Program-made: the position numbers and the translations under genes
The notes under the pieces: model-generated
Seen by the model: the letters and a program-made list of their open reading frames with translations, nothing else
Database searches by the model: none
What the model was told of the DNA's origin: nothing
Assembly: GCA_038380435.1 (NCBI GenBank)
Contig: JAWZYU010000007.1
Coordinates: 21,865,001-21,929,000 of the forward strand
Length of the DNA: 64,000 nucleotides
Source: Ryuthela nishihirai
Lineage: Eukaryota > Arthropoda > Arachnida > Araneae > Heptathelidae
Direction of reading: 5' to 3'
Part shown: piece by piece, positions 46,321 to 56,262 of the stretch
Numbering within the stretch: the first letter of the stretch is position 1
How the letters are laid out: each line of letters starts with the position of its first letter

Positions 46321-46729
46321 TTTTTTTAGCCATATTCTAACAACCTCCCATTAAATATTTTACCTGTTACAGCACGGATAAAGAATTTCAAACTTAAGGA
46401 ACTTAATTTCTTTGGTGTATATATGTACTTTGAATTTTCTAATCGTAATTAAGTAAGCAATAATAATTCCAGTATTCACTTTACTCTGCACGAAGCTTCT
46501 CTTCTGTTCCGAAATTTAATCCAGCTCCTGGTATAAATGGTTACGACTAAAAACTAGCAACTGAAGTAAGTCTCTCGTCTTCTGAATGCATGGCAGGTAT
46601 TCTAACCACCTTTTTTTATCCATTTTTTCACCTGTTCTTAAATTTCCTTTGAAACATGTTCAAAGTGAGTTCATACTTTATATATTCCTTTACACATTTC
46701 TGTTGCAAGGTTACGATTTAAAATATGGT

Positions 46730-46922
46730 ACTTACGGGACCTGGGTTCGAGCCCCGGGTAAGGCATGGATGTATGTAACGTTTTTCTACTGAGGACCTGC
46801 CATCCTCACAGACATTCTTCTAAGGCATATAAACTGATAGGCTCCTGTCAGAACTCTGTGGCAAGCAGCTGCTTGAGGGGGTATTTATTTATTTATTTAT
46901 TTTTATTTTTACTTATTTAACA
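46730..46922 (+). mobile_element. SINE-B, 5'-truncated
   Basis: Begins at ACTTACGGGACCTGGGTTCG within the head and ends with repeated TTTATTTATTTATT. Confidence 0.95.
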
Positions 46923-47339
46923 AAGCTCTCGTTAGACTGATACAGTACAGGTATCGGTTTAGGATATAAAGTTGGCATTGCTTTAAACTAAGTCTTACTT
47001 TAAGTTTAAAGTAACAAAGCCATCTTTCCAAAACATGCATGGTTTTATCAAGAACTAAACTAATTAATTTCAGAAAATAAAAAATTCAAATAACACATTT
47101 ATGAATAAATTCCCCATTGAAATACATTTATTTTAACACGTGAAATTAAGCAATGCGTTTTGTCAAACAAACGGTTTCTAAAATTCTGAAAATGTACAGT
47201 TTTTTAAACCCTCTAGCGATAAGAATCGAAAGAGACAAAATTTGGAATTGATCCGTTTTAAGTTTTAAAAATTTCAGGCTCGAATCCTCAAAATGGAATC
47301 AGGGGTAGCGAAGGACTATGTTTGGCGGGAGGGGAAGAA
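46923..47339. other. intergenic stretch
   Basis: No gene or repeat recognised. Confidence 0.4.
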
Positions 47340-48205
47340 ATCGAAAATTTTCCAACTCGAAAATCAAATTTTGCCAACTGAGAAAATAACGTCTCTGTCT
47401 GGTTCGTACCTAGATTTTCTCTCCGTGGGGGGAGGGCAATTTTCACAACTTTCCTGCATTTTGCCATTTGACTTCCAATTTTGCCAACTAACCATAGTTT
47501 CACACACCCCAATATTTATATCTCGTCTGAATTGTAGCAAGTCAGTGTGAATTTTCCCAACTCCCCTTGATTTGGCCAACTCTCTTTAATTTCACAAAAC
47601 CAATCCCAACCTTCACATCTCTCCTAAATTTGCCAAGTCACTTCAAATTTTTCAAGTTTTCTCGATTTGTCCAACACTCCTTAATTTCACAAAACCAATC
47701 CCAATTTTCACAACTCGCCTATATTTTACCAAGTGGATTCGAATTTTGCCAACTACCCTAGATTTTGCCAATCTTCCCTGAATTTGCCAAGTCACTTCGA
47801 ATTTTATCAACTCTCCTTAATTGCACAAGAAAGGCACAATTTTCACAACTCCTCTGTATTTTACCAAGTGGCTTCGAATTTTGCCAACTCCCCTAGATTT
47901 TACCAAGTCACTCTGAATTTTTCCAACTCCCCAGATTTTGCCAAGTTGTCCCGATTTTGCCAACTCACCTGTATTTTATTAAGTGGCTTCGAATTTGCTA
48001 ACTGCTCTAGATTTTGCCGTCTCCCCATTTTCCAAACTCTCCTAGATTTGCCAAGCTGCCTCGATTTTATTTTACAAACTCCCCTTCATTTTACAAAAAT
48101 TTATTATTTTACAAACTCCCCTTAAAATTTACAAAAAAAAATTGCAAATTTTCACAACTCAACTAGATTTTATGAAGTTGTTTCGAATTTTGCCAACTCC
48201 GAGTT
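47340..48205. repeat. degenerate minisatellite, about 30 bp
   Basis: Variants of TTTTGCCAACTCCCCTAGAT/TTTGCCAAGTC recur for almost 0.9 kb. Runs of up to 130 codons without a stop follow from the repeat and do not indicate a gene. Confidence 0.85.
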
Positions 48206-48867
48206 ACTTTTGGAGGGAGCCTCCCCTCTCTCCTCCCCCATAGCTACGCCCCTGAATGGAATTATCATTCCCTTGACAATCTCTAATCATTTCTACAATG
48301 CGCATAACCTCTCCCTTTTAAGTCACAAATGAATAAAAGAACTACAATAATTCCCATTCATGTTATTATTGTTAGTTAGATATCTGATGTTGTACATCAT
48401 ATTCTTTTCACAAATGGCCCATTATACCATTAATACTCCAATACTCAACCTAAAAGTTAAGAGGAGAGATTATTCTTTCACAATTGACATTTTTTTTATT
48501 TGGAAAAGTTGGAAATATTCCTTTGTGTGTTGGTGCTGGAAGAGCATGGCACGTGCTTTTCCATCGAGTTTGTTTCTTCTTCAACTATTGATGTGTTTTT
48601 ATTTTTCAGACTGAAACATTTCCATTAGAATTATTTCCTTAATTTCTAACAAACATGACCTCACCTATCTCACCCATAAACCCGTGAATGCCACAAATAA
48701 AGCGCATTCATATTATTATTCTTATTTCCATTTACACATCATCAGTTGTATTCCAGTTCAAAGATCAGTTTTATTCCAGTTCAAAGATCACTTGTATTCC
48801 AGTCAAACCCAATGTTCAGCCCATTAACAGAAGAACAAGAGATTATCCTTTCACAATTGAATGAATG
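48206..48867. other. intergenic stretch
   Basis: A short direct repeat GTTCAAAGATCA/GTTTTATTCCA occurs near 48755-48800. No gene. Confidence 0.4.
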
Positions 48868-49025
48868 AACGAATTATCCCTCAAGCATTTGCTTGACACA
48901 GATGTCTGAAATGAGCCTGTCAGTTTATTCGATATGGAGAGGATCTCCGAAGTAGGCTAGACCTCAGCTGAAGAACAAGAGAAGAAAGAAAACATCCATA
49001 CTTTATCTAGAGCTCAATTTAATTT
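48868..49025 (-). mobile_element. SINE-B, diverged
   Basis: CCCTCAAGCATTTGCTTGACACAGATGTC, GAGCCTGTCAGTTTATTCG and CCTCAGCTGAAGAACAAG follow the SINE-B body. The head is mostly lost. Confidence 0.8.
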
Positions 49026-49489
49026 GCCTTTTAATCTAAAAAAAAGTGTAAACATCATTACTTTAGGTCGTGCTGGATTTATATATAGTCTCGTGAGGCT
49101 ATGATATAGGAGCAAGCAGCTGTAATAAACTTTCTTGTGAAATACACTATTTTTTTTAATGTGGCCGGCCAGCAGCTATCAGCTTAGAGACAGCTGGAGT
49201 GGTAAATCCGCCACAGACTGGAAAAGTATGGACCTCCCTTCCTCACCCAGATTGTCAATTCCACATGTACTGTTTTCCCTTTTGGATTGTAAAGATTCAG
49301 TTTAATTCCTTTCCTTAGATGTTTAATATTAATGTTCTTTACCACATCTGATATCAATATACTGACTCTTTCACGCCATTTTTCAATAAAAACAACTTGT
49401 GTTATAACTTTAAAAAAAAATCTTATTATTGCTTGCTACACCGTTTAAGGCGACATTCACAAAAAAACACCAAAATATAAAGAAAGAAG
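49026..49489. other. intergenic stretch
   Basis: A less AT-rich patch at 49160-49265 contains no recognisable domain or RNA. Confidence 0.4.
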
Positions 49490-49650
49490 TCGCTCTTCAA
49501 GAACTTATATCTATAGAATATGCTATAGAGAATACCTGTGAGCATGGAGAGACCTCAACAAAAGGACAGCAAGGAAAAGGAGCAACCGTATCATATCCAA
49601 ATCCCGAAACCAAGTTCCTTTGATCAGCAGCCAAGCGCTATTTTCCTTTC
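49490..49650 (-). mobile_element. SINE-B, heavily decayed
   Basis: GAGACCTCAACAAAAGGACAG, CCAAATCCCGAAACCAAG and TTTGATCAGCAGCCAAGCGC match ordered parts of the body and head. Confidence 0.6.
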
Positions 49651-50317
49651 CTTTAAAAATGGTGCTAAGACTAGAAACTCCCAAACATTTCAAAAGTTCT
49701 GCAGAATAAAATTTCTTTAAAAAACACTGAATCGAATGAGATAAATAATGAATGAATAAAATGCATCTTGATTGAGATAAATAATAAATGGCATAAAATG
49801 AGAGAATGCGTTTTATTTTATGCAATGAATAAACTAATATTACAAGAAATTACTACTCTTAAACGTTATTACAATATGCGGTTTATAGTTATTTTATCAA
49901 TTACGTCGAATCTGCACTGAATTTTTGGAGTGTTAGCTGTTATGAACTCTTTTTTGAGAACTATTAGTAATGGGAATTACACAGATTAAAAGATTCACTG
50001 AGAAAAGAAATTTTAATTCTTCCTTATCTGAAAAAATAAGACCAAATTTTCTGAGGCATGCTTGTTTTCTTTTTTTCTCTATGACGAAGCACGTAAGATA
50101 TGACGAGAAATTTTGACTGAACAGTGATTGACAATTTTATCATAAACATAAACAAAGGTGTACAGTGGCATAATCCACTGTAGATTTTTCAATATTTTAA
50201 TACAAATTATAATAAGATTTGTTGAATATATAGGGAATTTAAAACATTTTTGAATGGAAAATTAAATATGTTATTTACCACCGATCGAAAAGCATTGCTT
50301 AAATTTTATTTCTTAAA
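49651..50317. other. AT-rich intergenic stretch
   Basis: No gene or repeat recognised. Confidence 0.4.
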
Positions 50318-50522
50318 TCATGGCCGAGTGGTTAGCGCGCTTGGCTACTGATCTAAGGGACCTGGGTTCGAGTCCCGGGTAAGGCATGGCTGTCTGTCGT
50401 TTTTCTGCTGAGGGCCTGCCATCCTCTCAGACCTTCTACTATGGCATATAAACTGACAGGCTCTTGTCAGACCTCTGTGGCAAGCAGCTGCTTGAGGGGG
50501 TATTTATTTATTTATTTATTTT
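50318..50522 (+). mobile_element. SINE-B, nearly full length, young
   Basis: Head from CATGGCCGAGTGGTTAGCGC, perfect-looking B box GGTTCGAGTCCCGG, body and a clean (TTTA)n tail. Close to the consensus of the family. Confidence 0.95.
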
Positions 50523-50658
50523 TTGTTGACCAAATATGGTGATCTGCAAGGTGCTGGAGTTCTGTTCAAGACTACTATGGGAAGTTTTCAGGGCGTAATA
50601 ATGGATAGCAACCCACGAACATTATCAATAATTCACAAAAGAAAATAAGTCAACTTAC

Positions 50659-50680
50659 TTTGCGATTGCGGTTCTGCCAT
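50659..50680 (-). CDS. candidate first coding exon of a host gene
   Basis: On the minus strand GCCAACATGGC is a strong translation-start context. It opens a 22-base frame (MAEPQSQ plus one base) ending at CAAA|GTAAGTTGAC, an excellent 5' splice donor. It lies at the downstream edge of a GC-rich, CCAAT-containing island, as a first exon should. The gene would continue to the left, beyond what I can trace through introns. The same frame stays open about 60 codons upstream of the ATG, so a longer coding exon is possible. The product is unknown. Confidence 0.4.
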
Positions 50681-51300
50681 GTTGGCACTATCTTCCGTCT
50701 TTGAAGGCGAAATCTTGATTGCTTCTTTGGGCCTCAGCGTGGAAAATGTAATGAATGCTTCCTTGACAGGTAAGATACAGGCTAAAATGCCCTGAGCCGC
50801 TCTTCGAACTTGCTGTTTATGTCCAGAAGCCAGGGTGACTTCGATTTCAAGAACACGGCACAAGGCAGGACATCAACTCCGAGGTTTCCACCCAAAAAAG
50901 TGCAAAAAAAAAAAGCGTTCAGCGTGCCAAAGCTCAGTTAGCAGATTTCTTCAGCATGCCAAGAGTGCTTGTAAAATCTTCCACCAACATCAACCGTAGT
51001 TTTGCAGCAGTACTAGGGCTGATCCCGTGGTCCCTGGAGCGCACGATACTCACTCGCTCACACACCAATGTGCCGGACGGGCATTTCCTAGTCTCGCTAG
51101 CGCAGGATCGCAAGCATAGCACAGCTGAGAAGTAAGTGAACACTCCATGACTGCCCCGACGCCGAAGGGCACGCCCTCGTCGTCGCTCATTGGTCAGAGC
51201 CGTCGACGTACGGGACCGCCAGCAGGGGTAGATTAATATTTCACTACGACACCAGTGACGCCTGGTGGGAAGAGCAAGAAACTTCGGGGATATTTACGAT
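50681..51300 (-). promoter_or_regulatory. GC-rich promoter-like island
   Basis: G+C and CpG content are far above the surroundings, with CGTCGTCGCTC and GCCGTCGACGTACGGG stretches. An inverted CCAAT box lies at 51189-51193 (minus strand ACCAATGAGCG), about 500 bp upstream of the candidate start codon. No mobile element is recognisable in it. No TATA box is evident, which is usual for housekeeping promoters. Confidence 0.45.
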
Positions 51301-51475
51301 TGAGCGATTGGTGGACCAAAGGAGTGTTTGTCGGGAGGAAACTGTGTAGGGTCCTTGTTATAAAACGTGATGAAGCAGTCGCAGAGGTTATTTTCACGTT
51401 CTGAGGTTAACTGGTTTCAACCGTTTTTATGCTGTCACGGTATCACACAAATTGCATTGAACATTACGAATAACC

Positions 51476-51653
51476 ATAAAAAAAAATACCCTCAAGCAGC
51501 TGTTTGCCACAGAGGTGTGACAGGAGTTTGTCAGTTTTATATGTCATAGTGGAAGGTCCTAGAAGATGGCAGGACCTAAGCAGAAAAGCAAACTCGAACC
51601 CCGGACCCTTAGATTACTATCCAAGCGCGCTAACCACTCGGCCACGGGACGGC
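51476..51653 (-). mobile_element. SINE-B, full length
   Basis: From the ATACCCTCAAGCAGC tail complement to the GGCCACGGGACGGC head. TTACGAATAACC at 51464-51475 and TTACGAATAGCC at 51654-51665 are a 12-bp target duplication with one change. Confidence 0.95.
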
Positions 51654-51764
51654 TTACGAATAGCCCTGTTTTACGTAAATATCAACAATCTGCTTCACGT
51701 AAATATTTTTGGAAACTTAATTTTTAAAAAGGATTCCAGGTCAGGTATTATTCTGTTCTTTATG

Positions 51765-52069
51765 CAGTTTCCAGTTCAGTCCTTAGGTAGTTCGTCGAAT
51801 TTCAGTGTATATCTTAGGTAGTTCACCGAACACAGTTGTTGTGCTGTTCATCTCATTTCAGTCTTTATGCTGTGATATGACCCCATTTATGCTGTGTCTG
51901 ACCCCATTTTTGTTGTCCTTATGCAGTTCACCAAATTTCAGTTCAGTTCTTTTTTTACAGTTTCCTGAATTTTTAGTCCTTAGGTAATACGTCGAATTCC
52001 TGTTCTTGTGCTGCTCGCTAGATTTTACTTCCAGCCTTATACATTTCAGTCTTGTATAGTTCGCCAAGG
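51765..52069. repeat. degenerate minisatellite, about 30-40 bp
   Basis: Variants of CAGTCCTTATGCAGTTCACC/GAATTTCAGTT recur. The array resumes at 52464-52600 after a SINE-A. Confidence 0.7.
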
Positions 52070-52081
52070 TTTAAACCAGTC

Positions 52082-52463
52082 GGGGCGGGGGTGGCTCAGT
52101 CGGTAGCGCGCCAGGCTCATAATCTGTAGTTCCCAGGTTCGAGTCCCAGCTGGGTCAGCGTTGAGATTTATCTCCGCAAAACTCCCTCTCCACGGTCAAT
52201 AGGGGTCACCGATGGGCTTGGAAAGGTCGCCGTCCGTGATATGGGACGTTAAGCAGTGGCTCCGTGTGCGGGAGAGCCATACCCTATGCGCGTTAAAGAA
52301 CACGCTGGATGGCCTTGACGGGAGGCTACCATCTGTCTCCCAACAGCTGTTCCAGTGGGTCCCCTCCCCCAACCTTCTCTGAGCCTTCGGGGTCCTTGTG
52401 ACCTGGCCATTTTGCCCATGGTGTGCAAAAAAAGAGCCGCTTAGAGGTTAAACAACCCAACCC
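52082..52463 (+). mobile_element. SINE-A, full length, inside minisatellite
   Basis: Complete head with CTCATAATCTGTAG (a CAT anticodon position, as in tRNA-Met), core and tail. A perfect 12-bp target duplication TTTAAACCAGTC lies at 52070-52081 and 52464-52475. Confidence 0.95.
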
Positions 52464-52600
52464 TTTAAACCAGTCCTTATGCAGTTCACTGAATTTCAAT
52501 CCTTATGCAATTCACAATATTTAAGTTCAGTCCTTATTCGAATTGATAAATTTTAGGTAGTCTACATGCAGTTTTGCCGAAGTGCCAAGTATGTCATTTT
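52464..52600. repeat. degenerate minisatellite, right block
   Basis: Continuation of the array (CAGTCCTTATGCAGTTCACTG). Confidence 0.65.
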
Positions 52601-52750
52601 CGAGTCAATAATGTGCTACATAGAGTTATCAACCTAGCAGAAGATAACGAGAAAACATTAGGCGAACTGCATTAAGCCTCAATTGGAACAGAATGATACC
52701 TTCCCGAAGAGGAGACTTTTACAATCATAGAAATGCAGAGTGCATGTGTG

Positions 52751-52944
52751 CTCAGAGAAGGTTAAGGGAAGGGGTCCCATAGGGGACCCTTTTCCTTAAC
52801 CTCAGAAAAGGTTAGGGGAAGGGGTCCCATAGGGGACCCCTTCCCCTAACCTTCTCTGAGCGCTTGGAGTCCTTGTGACCTGGCCGTTTAGCCCATTGTG
52901 TGCAAACAGGTGCCGCTCAGAGTTTAAACAATCCAACTCAGTAG
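52751..52944 (+). mobile_element. SINE-A 3' part with two adjoining palindromes
   Basis: The right half (CCTTCTCTGAGCGCTTGGAG to AACAATCCAACTC) is the 3' end of SINE-A. To its left, 52801-52860 is a near-perfect palindrome of the AACCTTCTCTGAG segment, centred on GGGGTCCCATAGGGGACCCC. A second, shorter palindrome of the same kind precedes it at 52751-52800. The rest of the SINE is absent. Confidence 0.8.
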
Positions 52945-53000
52945 AACGTCGAATTTTTATTTAGAATTGTGTTCAACAAAAAACGCTTTTGGAAATAAAA

Positions 53001-53193
53001 TAAAATAATAAATACCCCCTCAAGCAGCTGCTTGCCACAGAGGTATGACAGGAGCCTGTCAGTTTATATGCCACAGTAGAAGGTCTGAGAGGATGGCAGG
53101 ACCTCAGCAGAAAAACGACACATACATCCATGCCTTATCTGAGGCTCGAACCCAGGTCCCTTAGATCAGTAGCCAAGTGCGCTAACCACTAAC
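53001..53193 (-). mobile_element. SINE-B, nearly full length
   Basis: Tail complement AATACCCCCTCAAGCAGC to GTGCGCTAACCACT; the first bases of the head are missing. Confidence 0.95.
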
Positions 53194-53221
53194 ATTTAAA
53201 AAATTCTTAAGAAGTAATAAC

Positions 53222-53314
53222 TGCCTCCTCAAGCAGCTGCTTGCCATAGAGGTCTGACAGGAGCCATATCAGTTATAGCAGTGGGATCTGTGAGGAGGGT
53301 GGGTCCTCAGCAGA
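53222..53314 (-). mobile_element. SINE-B body without tRNA head, joined to 5S rRNA
   Basis: The minus strand reads TCTGCTGAGGACCCACCCTC through ATGGCAAGCAGCTGCTTGAG. The tRNA-like head is absent; six A residues (T on the plus strand) link the body to the 3' end of a 5S-like sequence. Confidence 0.9.
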
Positions 53315-53320
53315 TTTTTT

Positions 53321-53445
53321 CTAACCAACTAGCACGCGATGAACTTCTAGGTGGTCACCCTCGCAGAGTACTGACCGCGCCCAAAGCTGCTTAACTTCAG
53401 TGATTGGACGAGAACCAGTGTTTTCAGCTTGGTACTGCAGTTGGC
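53321..53445 (-). pseudogene. 5S rRNA-derived sequence, full length (5' half of a 5S/SINE-B chimera)
   Basis: On the minus strand, 125 bases follow animal 5S rRNA from GCCAACTGCAGTACCAAGC, through TGGTTCTCGTCCAATCACTG, AAGTTAAGCAGC and GGGCGCGGTCAGTACT, to GGGTGACCACCTAG and GCGTGCTAGTTGGTTAG. The internal promoter region (A box AAGTTAAGCAGC and C box near GGTCAGTACT...GGGTGACC) is recognisable. Substitutions are scattered throughout and it is a single copy within repeats, so it is not a functional rRNA gene. It occupies the place of the SINE-B head. Confidence 0.9.
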
Positions 53446-53530
53446 AGAAATTCTTACTGTTTTAATCTTAGCTTGGTACTGCCGTTTTCAGCTTGGTATT
53501 GCTGTTGGCAGAAATTCTTACTGTTTTAAT
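53446..53530 (-). repeat. tandem duplicate of the 5S 5' end
   Basis: GCCAACAGCAATACCAAGCT (complement, ending near 53509) repeats the first 26 bases of the 5S-like sequence 64 bp upstream, with shared ATTAAAACAGTAAGAATT spacer. It arose by tandem duplication of the chimera's 5' flank. Confidence 0.8.
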
Positions 53531-53642
53531 TTTTAGATATGTTACGTGAATCTTGTTATGAATGTCTATGTCAGTGAAATTTGTGTGATAATTGCGACTG
53601 CACAAAAACTGTTTAAATACGTAAGAGAATAGAAAACATAAA

Positions 53643-53735
53643 TTGTCCTTAAGCAGCTGCTTGTCAGTATAATACGCCACAGAGAAGATTTGTGAGAAAG
53701 GAGACACCTCAGCAAAAGGACAATAAAATAAAAAA
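53643..53735 (-). mobile_element. SINE-B, short variant
   Basis: TCCTTAAGCAGCTGCTTGTCAG and CTCAGCAAAAGGACAATAAAA flank a body lacking the GACAGGAGCCTGTC segment. The head is absent. Confidence 0.8.
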
Positions 53736-53935
53736 AATAAATACCCCCTCAAGCAGCTGCTTGTCACAGAGGTCCGACAGGAGCCTGTCAGTTTATATGC
53801 CAGAGTAGAAGTCTGAGAGGATGGCAGGACCTCAGCAGAAAAACGACACGAACATCCATGCCTTACCCAGAGCTCGAACCCAGGTCCCTTAGATCAGTAG
53901 CCAAGCGCGCTAACCACTCGGCCACGGGACGGCAT
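53736..53935 (-). mobile_element. SINE-B, full length
   Basis: Tail complement to GGCCACGGGACGGC head, typical of the young copies. Its 5' end abuts the A-rich tail of the next SINE-B. Confidence 0.95.
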
Positions 53936-53939
53936 AAAA

Positions 53940-54110
53940 AAAAATACCCACTCAAGCAGCTGCTTGCCACTGAGGTCGGACAGGAGCCTGTCAGTTTATA
54001 TGCCACAGTAGAATGTCTGAGAGGATGGCAGGACCTCAGCAGAAAAACGACACGTACATCTATGCCTTACCCGGGGCTCGAACCCAGGTCCCTTAGATCA
54101 GTAGCCATGC
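53940..54110 (-). mobile_element. SINE-B, head truncated
   Basis: AAATACCCACTCAAGCAGC to CCTTAGATCAGTAGCCATG; the first 25 or so bases of the head are missing. Confidence 0.95.
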
Positions 54111-54272
54111 TAGAAGGAAAATAGTCCTCGCCTTACTCTATAGCCAATCGTTCTCGTGCGTAATGAAATACTGCGATTTGTCAAAAACTCAAGTTAATGT
54201 AAATACTAATATATCATAACAAATGCTATTCTGTTATTCAGTAGCTTTGGATGTTGTTCATAGAAATAAATA

Positions 54273-54606
54273 CAGTGGACCCCCGATATAACGCGCATGT
54301 CGGGCGGGAAACAACACCCGCGTTATAAGGTGAACCGCGTTATACCGAGCGGCGCGGTGGCGACACAATAAATTTCACACTGTAAGCTTTTCTTTTACTC
54401 ATCATGCATACAATAATTAAACACTATTCAAAATACATGCAGGAACTCAATACATACACAATTACTCAATACGCAGTAACAATAAAATGCGATACTCACT
54501 AACGCCGCACGGACCTGTATAAACATGTTTGAACTTATCGCGAACATCGCCCGCGCTATAACCGAGTGCGCGGTATAGCGAGCAGCGCTATAACGAAGGT
54601 CCACTG
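54273..54606. mobile_element. MITE (CAGTGGACCCCCGATATAAC family), copy 1
   Basis: Inverted ends CAGTGGACCCCCGATATAAC and GTTATAGCG-type complement ending GGTCCACTG, bordered by TA. The GC-rich arms contain further CGCGTTATA palindromes, and the centre is AT-rich. The interior has no transposase, so it depends on a Tc1/mariner-type source element. Confidence 0.9.
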
Positions 54607-54735
54607 TACATGGTTGCAAGGATCCTAAGACTCAAAGCCGGTAGAAAAAAACCATCCCTGAACATTATTCCAGTGTGATTTTTATCGTGATTTTCCTGCA
54701 CACGGGACCACGTCTTAACTTCCCAAACCACGGTG

Positions 54736-55119
54736 GGTTGGATTGCTTTACCTCTGAGCGGCACTTTTTTGCACACCATGGGCTAAATGGCCACAGGTCA
54801 CATGGAACCCGAAGGCTCAGAGAAGGTTGGGGGAGGGGACCCACTGGAACAGCTGTTGGGAGACATATGGTAGCCTCCCGTCAAGACCATCCAGCGTGTT
54901 CTTTAACGTGCACAGGATATGGCTATCCCACACACGGGGTCACGACTTAACGTCCCATAAGACGGACTAGGGCCTTTCTAAGCCCATCGGTGTCCCCTAC
55001 TGACCGTGGGCAGGGCATTTTGCGGAGATAAATCTCAACGCTGACCCAGGTGGGACTCGAATCTGGGAACTGCAAATTACGAGCCTGGCGCGCTACCGAC
55101 TGAGCTACCCCCGCTCCCC
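54736..55119 (-). mobile_element. SINE-A, full length
   Basis: Tail complement GGGTTGGATTGCTTTACC, core and complete head ending GCTACCCCCGC. No target duplication could be seen. Confidence 0.95.
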
Positions 55120-55129
55120 AACAGTACCT

Positions 55130-55575
55130 GAAGACCCTAGGAGCGAAAGATTCGTCAGGCACTCAACTACATGTCCAACTATCAGTGAGTGTGTGGAGGG
55201 GAGGGGGTTTCTTTTGTCCCACTCTACAAAAGAAATTTGCAACTTACGAATGGAAAAAATGCATGGAGCAAGTTAAATAATTTGAATTACAGAAATGCTG
55301 AAATAGAAAATTTAACATGTATTATATAAACTTTCACATATTGAAAAAATGAACAAAGACTTAATTTTGAACGAAAATAAATATCTGTTTATTTTAACGT
55401 ATTTAACAAAAATCACATCATATTTGATATTAACCTAAGTAAAAGCACAAGTAGTGCATTTAAATGGCACATTATGCTGATTGTGAGATAGTTTCTAAAT
55501 AAAATGCTACGGAAAAAAATCGAGTTTTGACTGTTTTGAGGCCTCATGAGTGTCGAAGAAAGCCTCTCATGCGCT
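55130..55575. other. AT-rich spacer
   Basis: No gene or repeat recognised. Confidence 0.4.
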
Positions 55576-55585
55576 ACCTGTACGG

Positions 55586-55834
55586 GTTGGGTTGTTTACC
55601 TCTGAGTGGCACATTTTTGCACACAATGGGCTGAATTGCCAGGTCACAGGAACCCCGAAGGCTAGGTTGGGGAGGGTTCACTGGGGACCTACTGAAACAG
55701 CTGTTAGCTGACAGATGGTAACTTCCTGTCAAGGTCATCCAGAATGTTCTTTAACGTGCACAAGGTATTGCTCTCCCGCACACGGACCCACGGCTTATGT
55801 CCCATCCGACGCACGCGGCCTTTCCAAACCCATT
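55586..55834 (-). mobile_element. SINE-A, 5'-truncated
   Basis: Ends in the core at CGCGGCCTTTCCAAACCC. ACCTGTACGG at 55576-55585 and ACCTATACGG at 55835-55844 are a target duplication with one change. Confidence 0.9.
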
Positions 55835-55844
55835 ACCTATACGG

Positions 55845-56262
55845 TAATCCGCCATTGGTTCTCTATTTAGATCTGTCGAACGTGTATTAATAATGTGCAA
55901 GTTGTTTCCAAATACGTTAGAACAGGGCTGTACTCACAAGTGTTTCTAACAAAATTAAATTTAAATTATGTAAAATTAAAAATATTGTATTTATTTTAAA
56001 TCATAAATCCTTTTTGTTAAAAATTTATAGATAACATAGCCGTCGGTTAGGAAGAGGAATAAATATTTCTACCATGACTCATTATTATTAGTAAACAGAG
56101 GAAGATGATTATAAAAACTTTGGAGGAAAAAGATTTAAAAATTAGTAAACAGAGGAAGAAATATTAATAATTTCCACATCATTTATTTCTGTCAGTGGTA
56201 CGCAACGTCAATTACTAAGTTGCAGTTGCATTACTACTGCAAGTTTTAACTTATTTTAAGTA
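55845..56262. other. AT-rich spacer
   Basis: A direct repeat AGTAAACAGAGGAAGA occurs near 56092 and 56143. No gene. Confidence 0.4.

Noticed and set aside
47733..48125. 130-residue frame
   Set aside because: Lies wholly inside the TTTTGCCAACTC minisatellite.
53321..53445. Functional 5S rRNA gene
   Set aside because: Single diverged copy within SINEs; working 5S genes are usually in uniform arrays.
7095..54124. Frames with PYPGLEPRSLRSVAKRANHS
   Set aside because: Translation of the tRNA-like head of SINE-B, not a protein.
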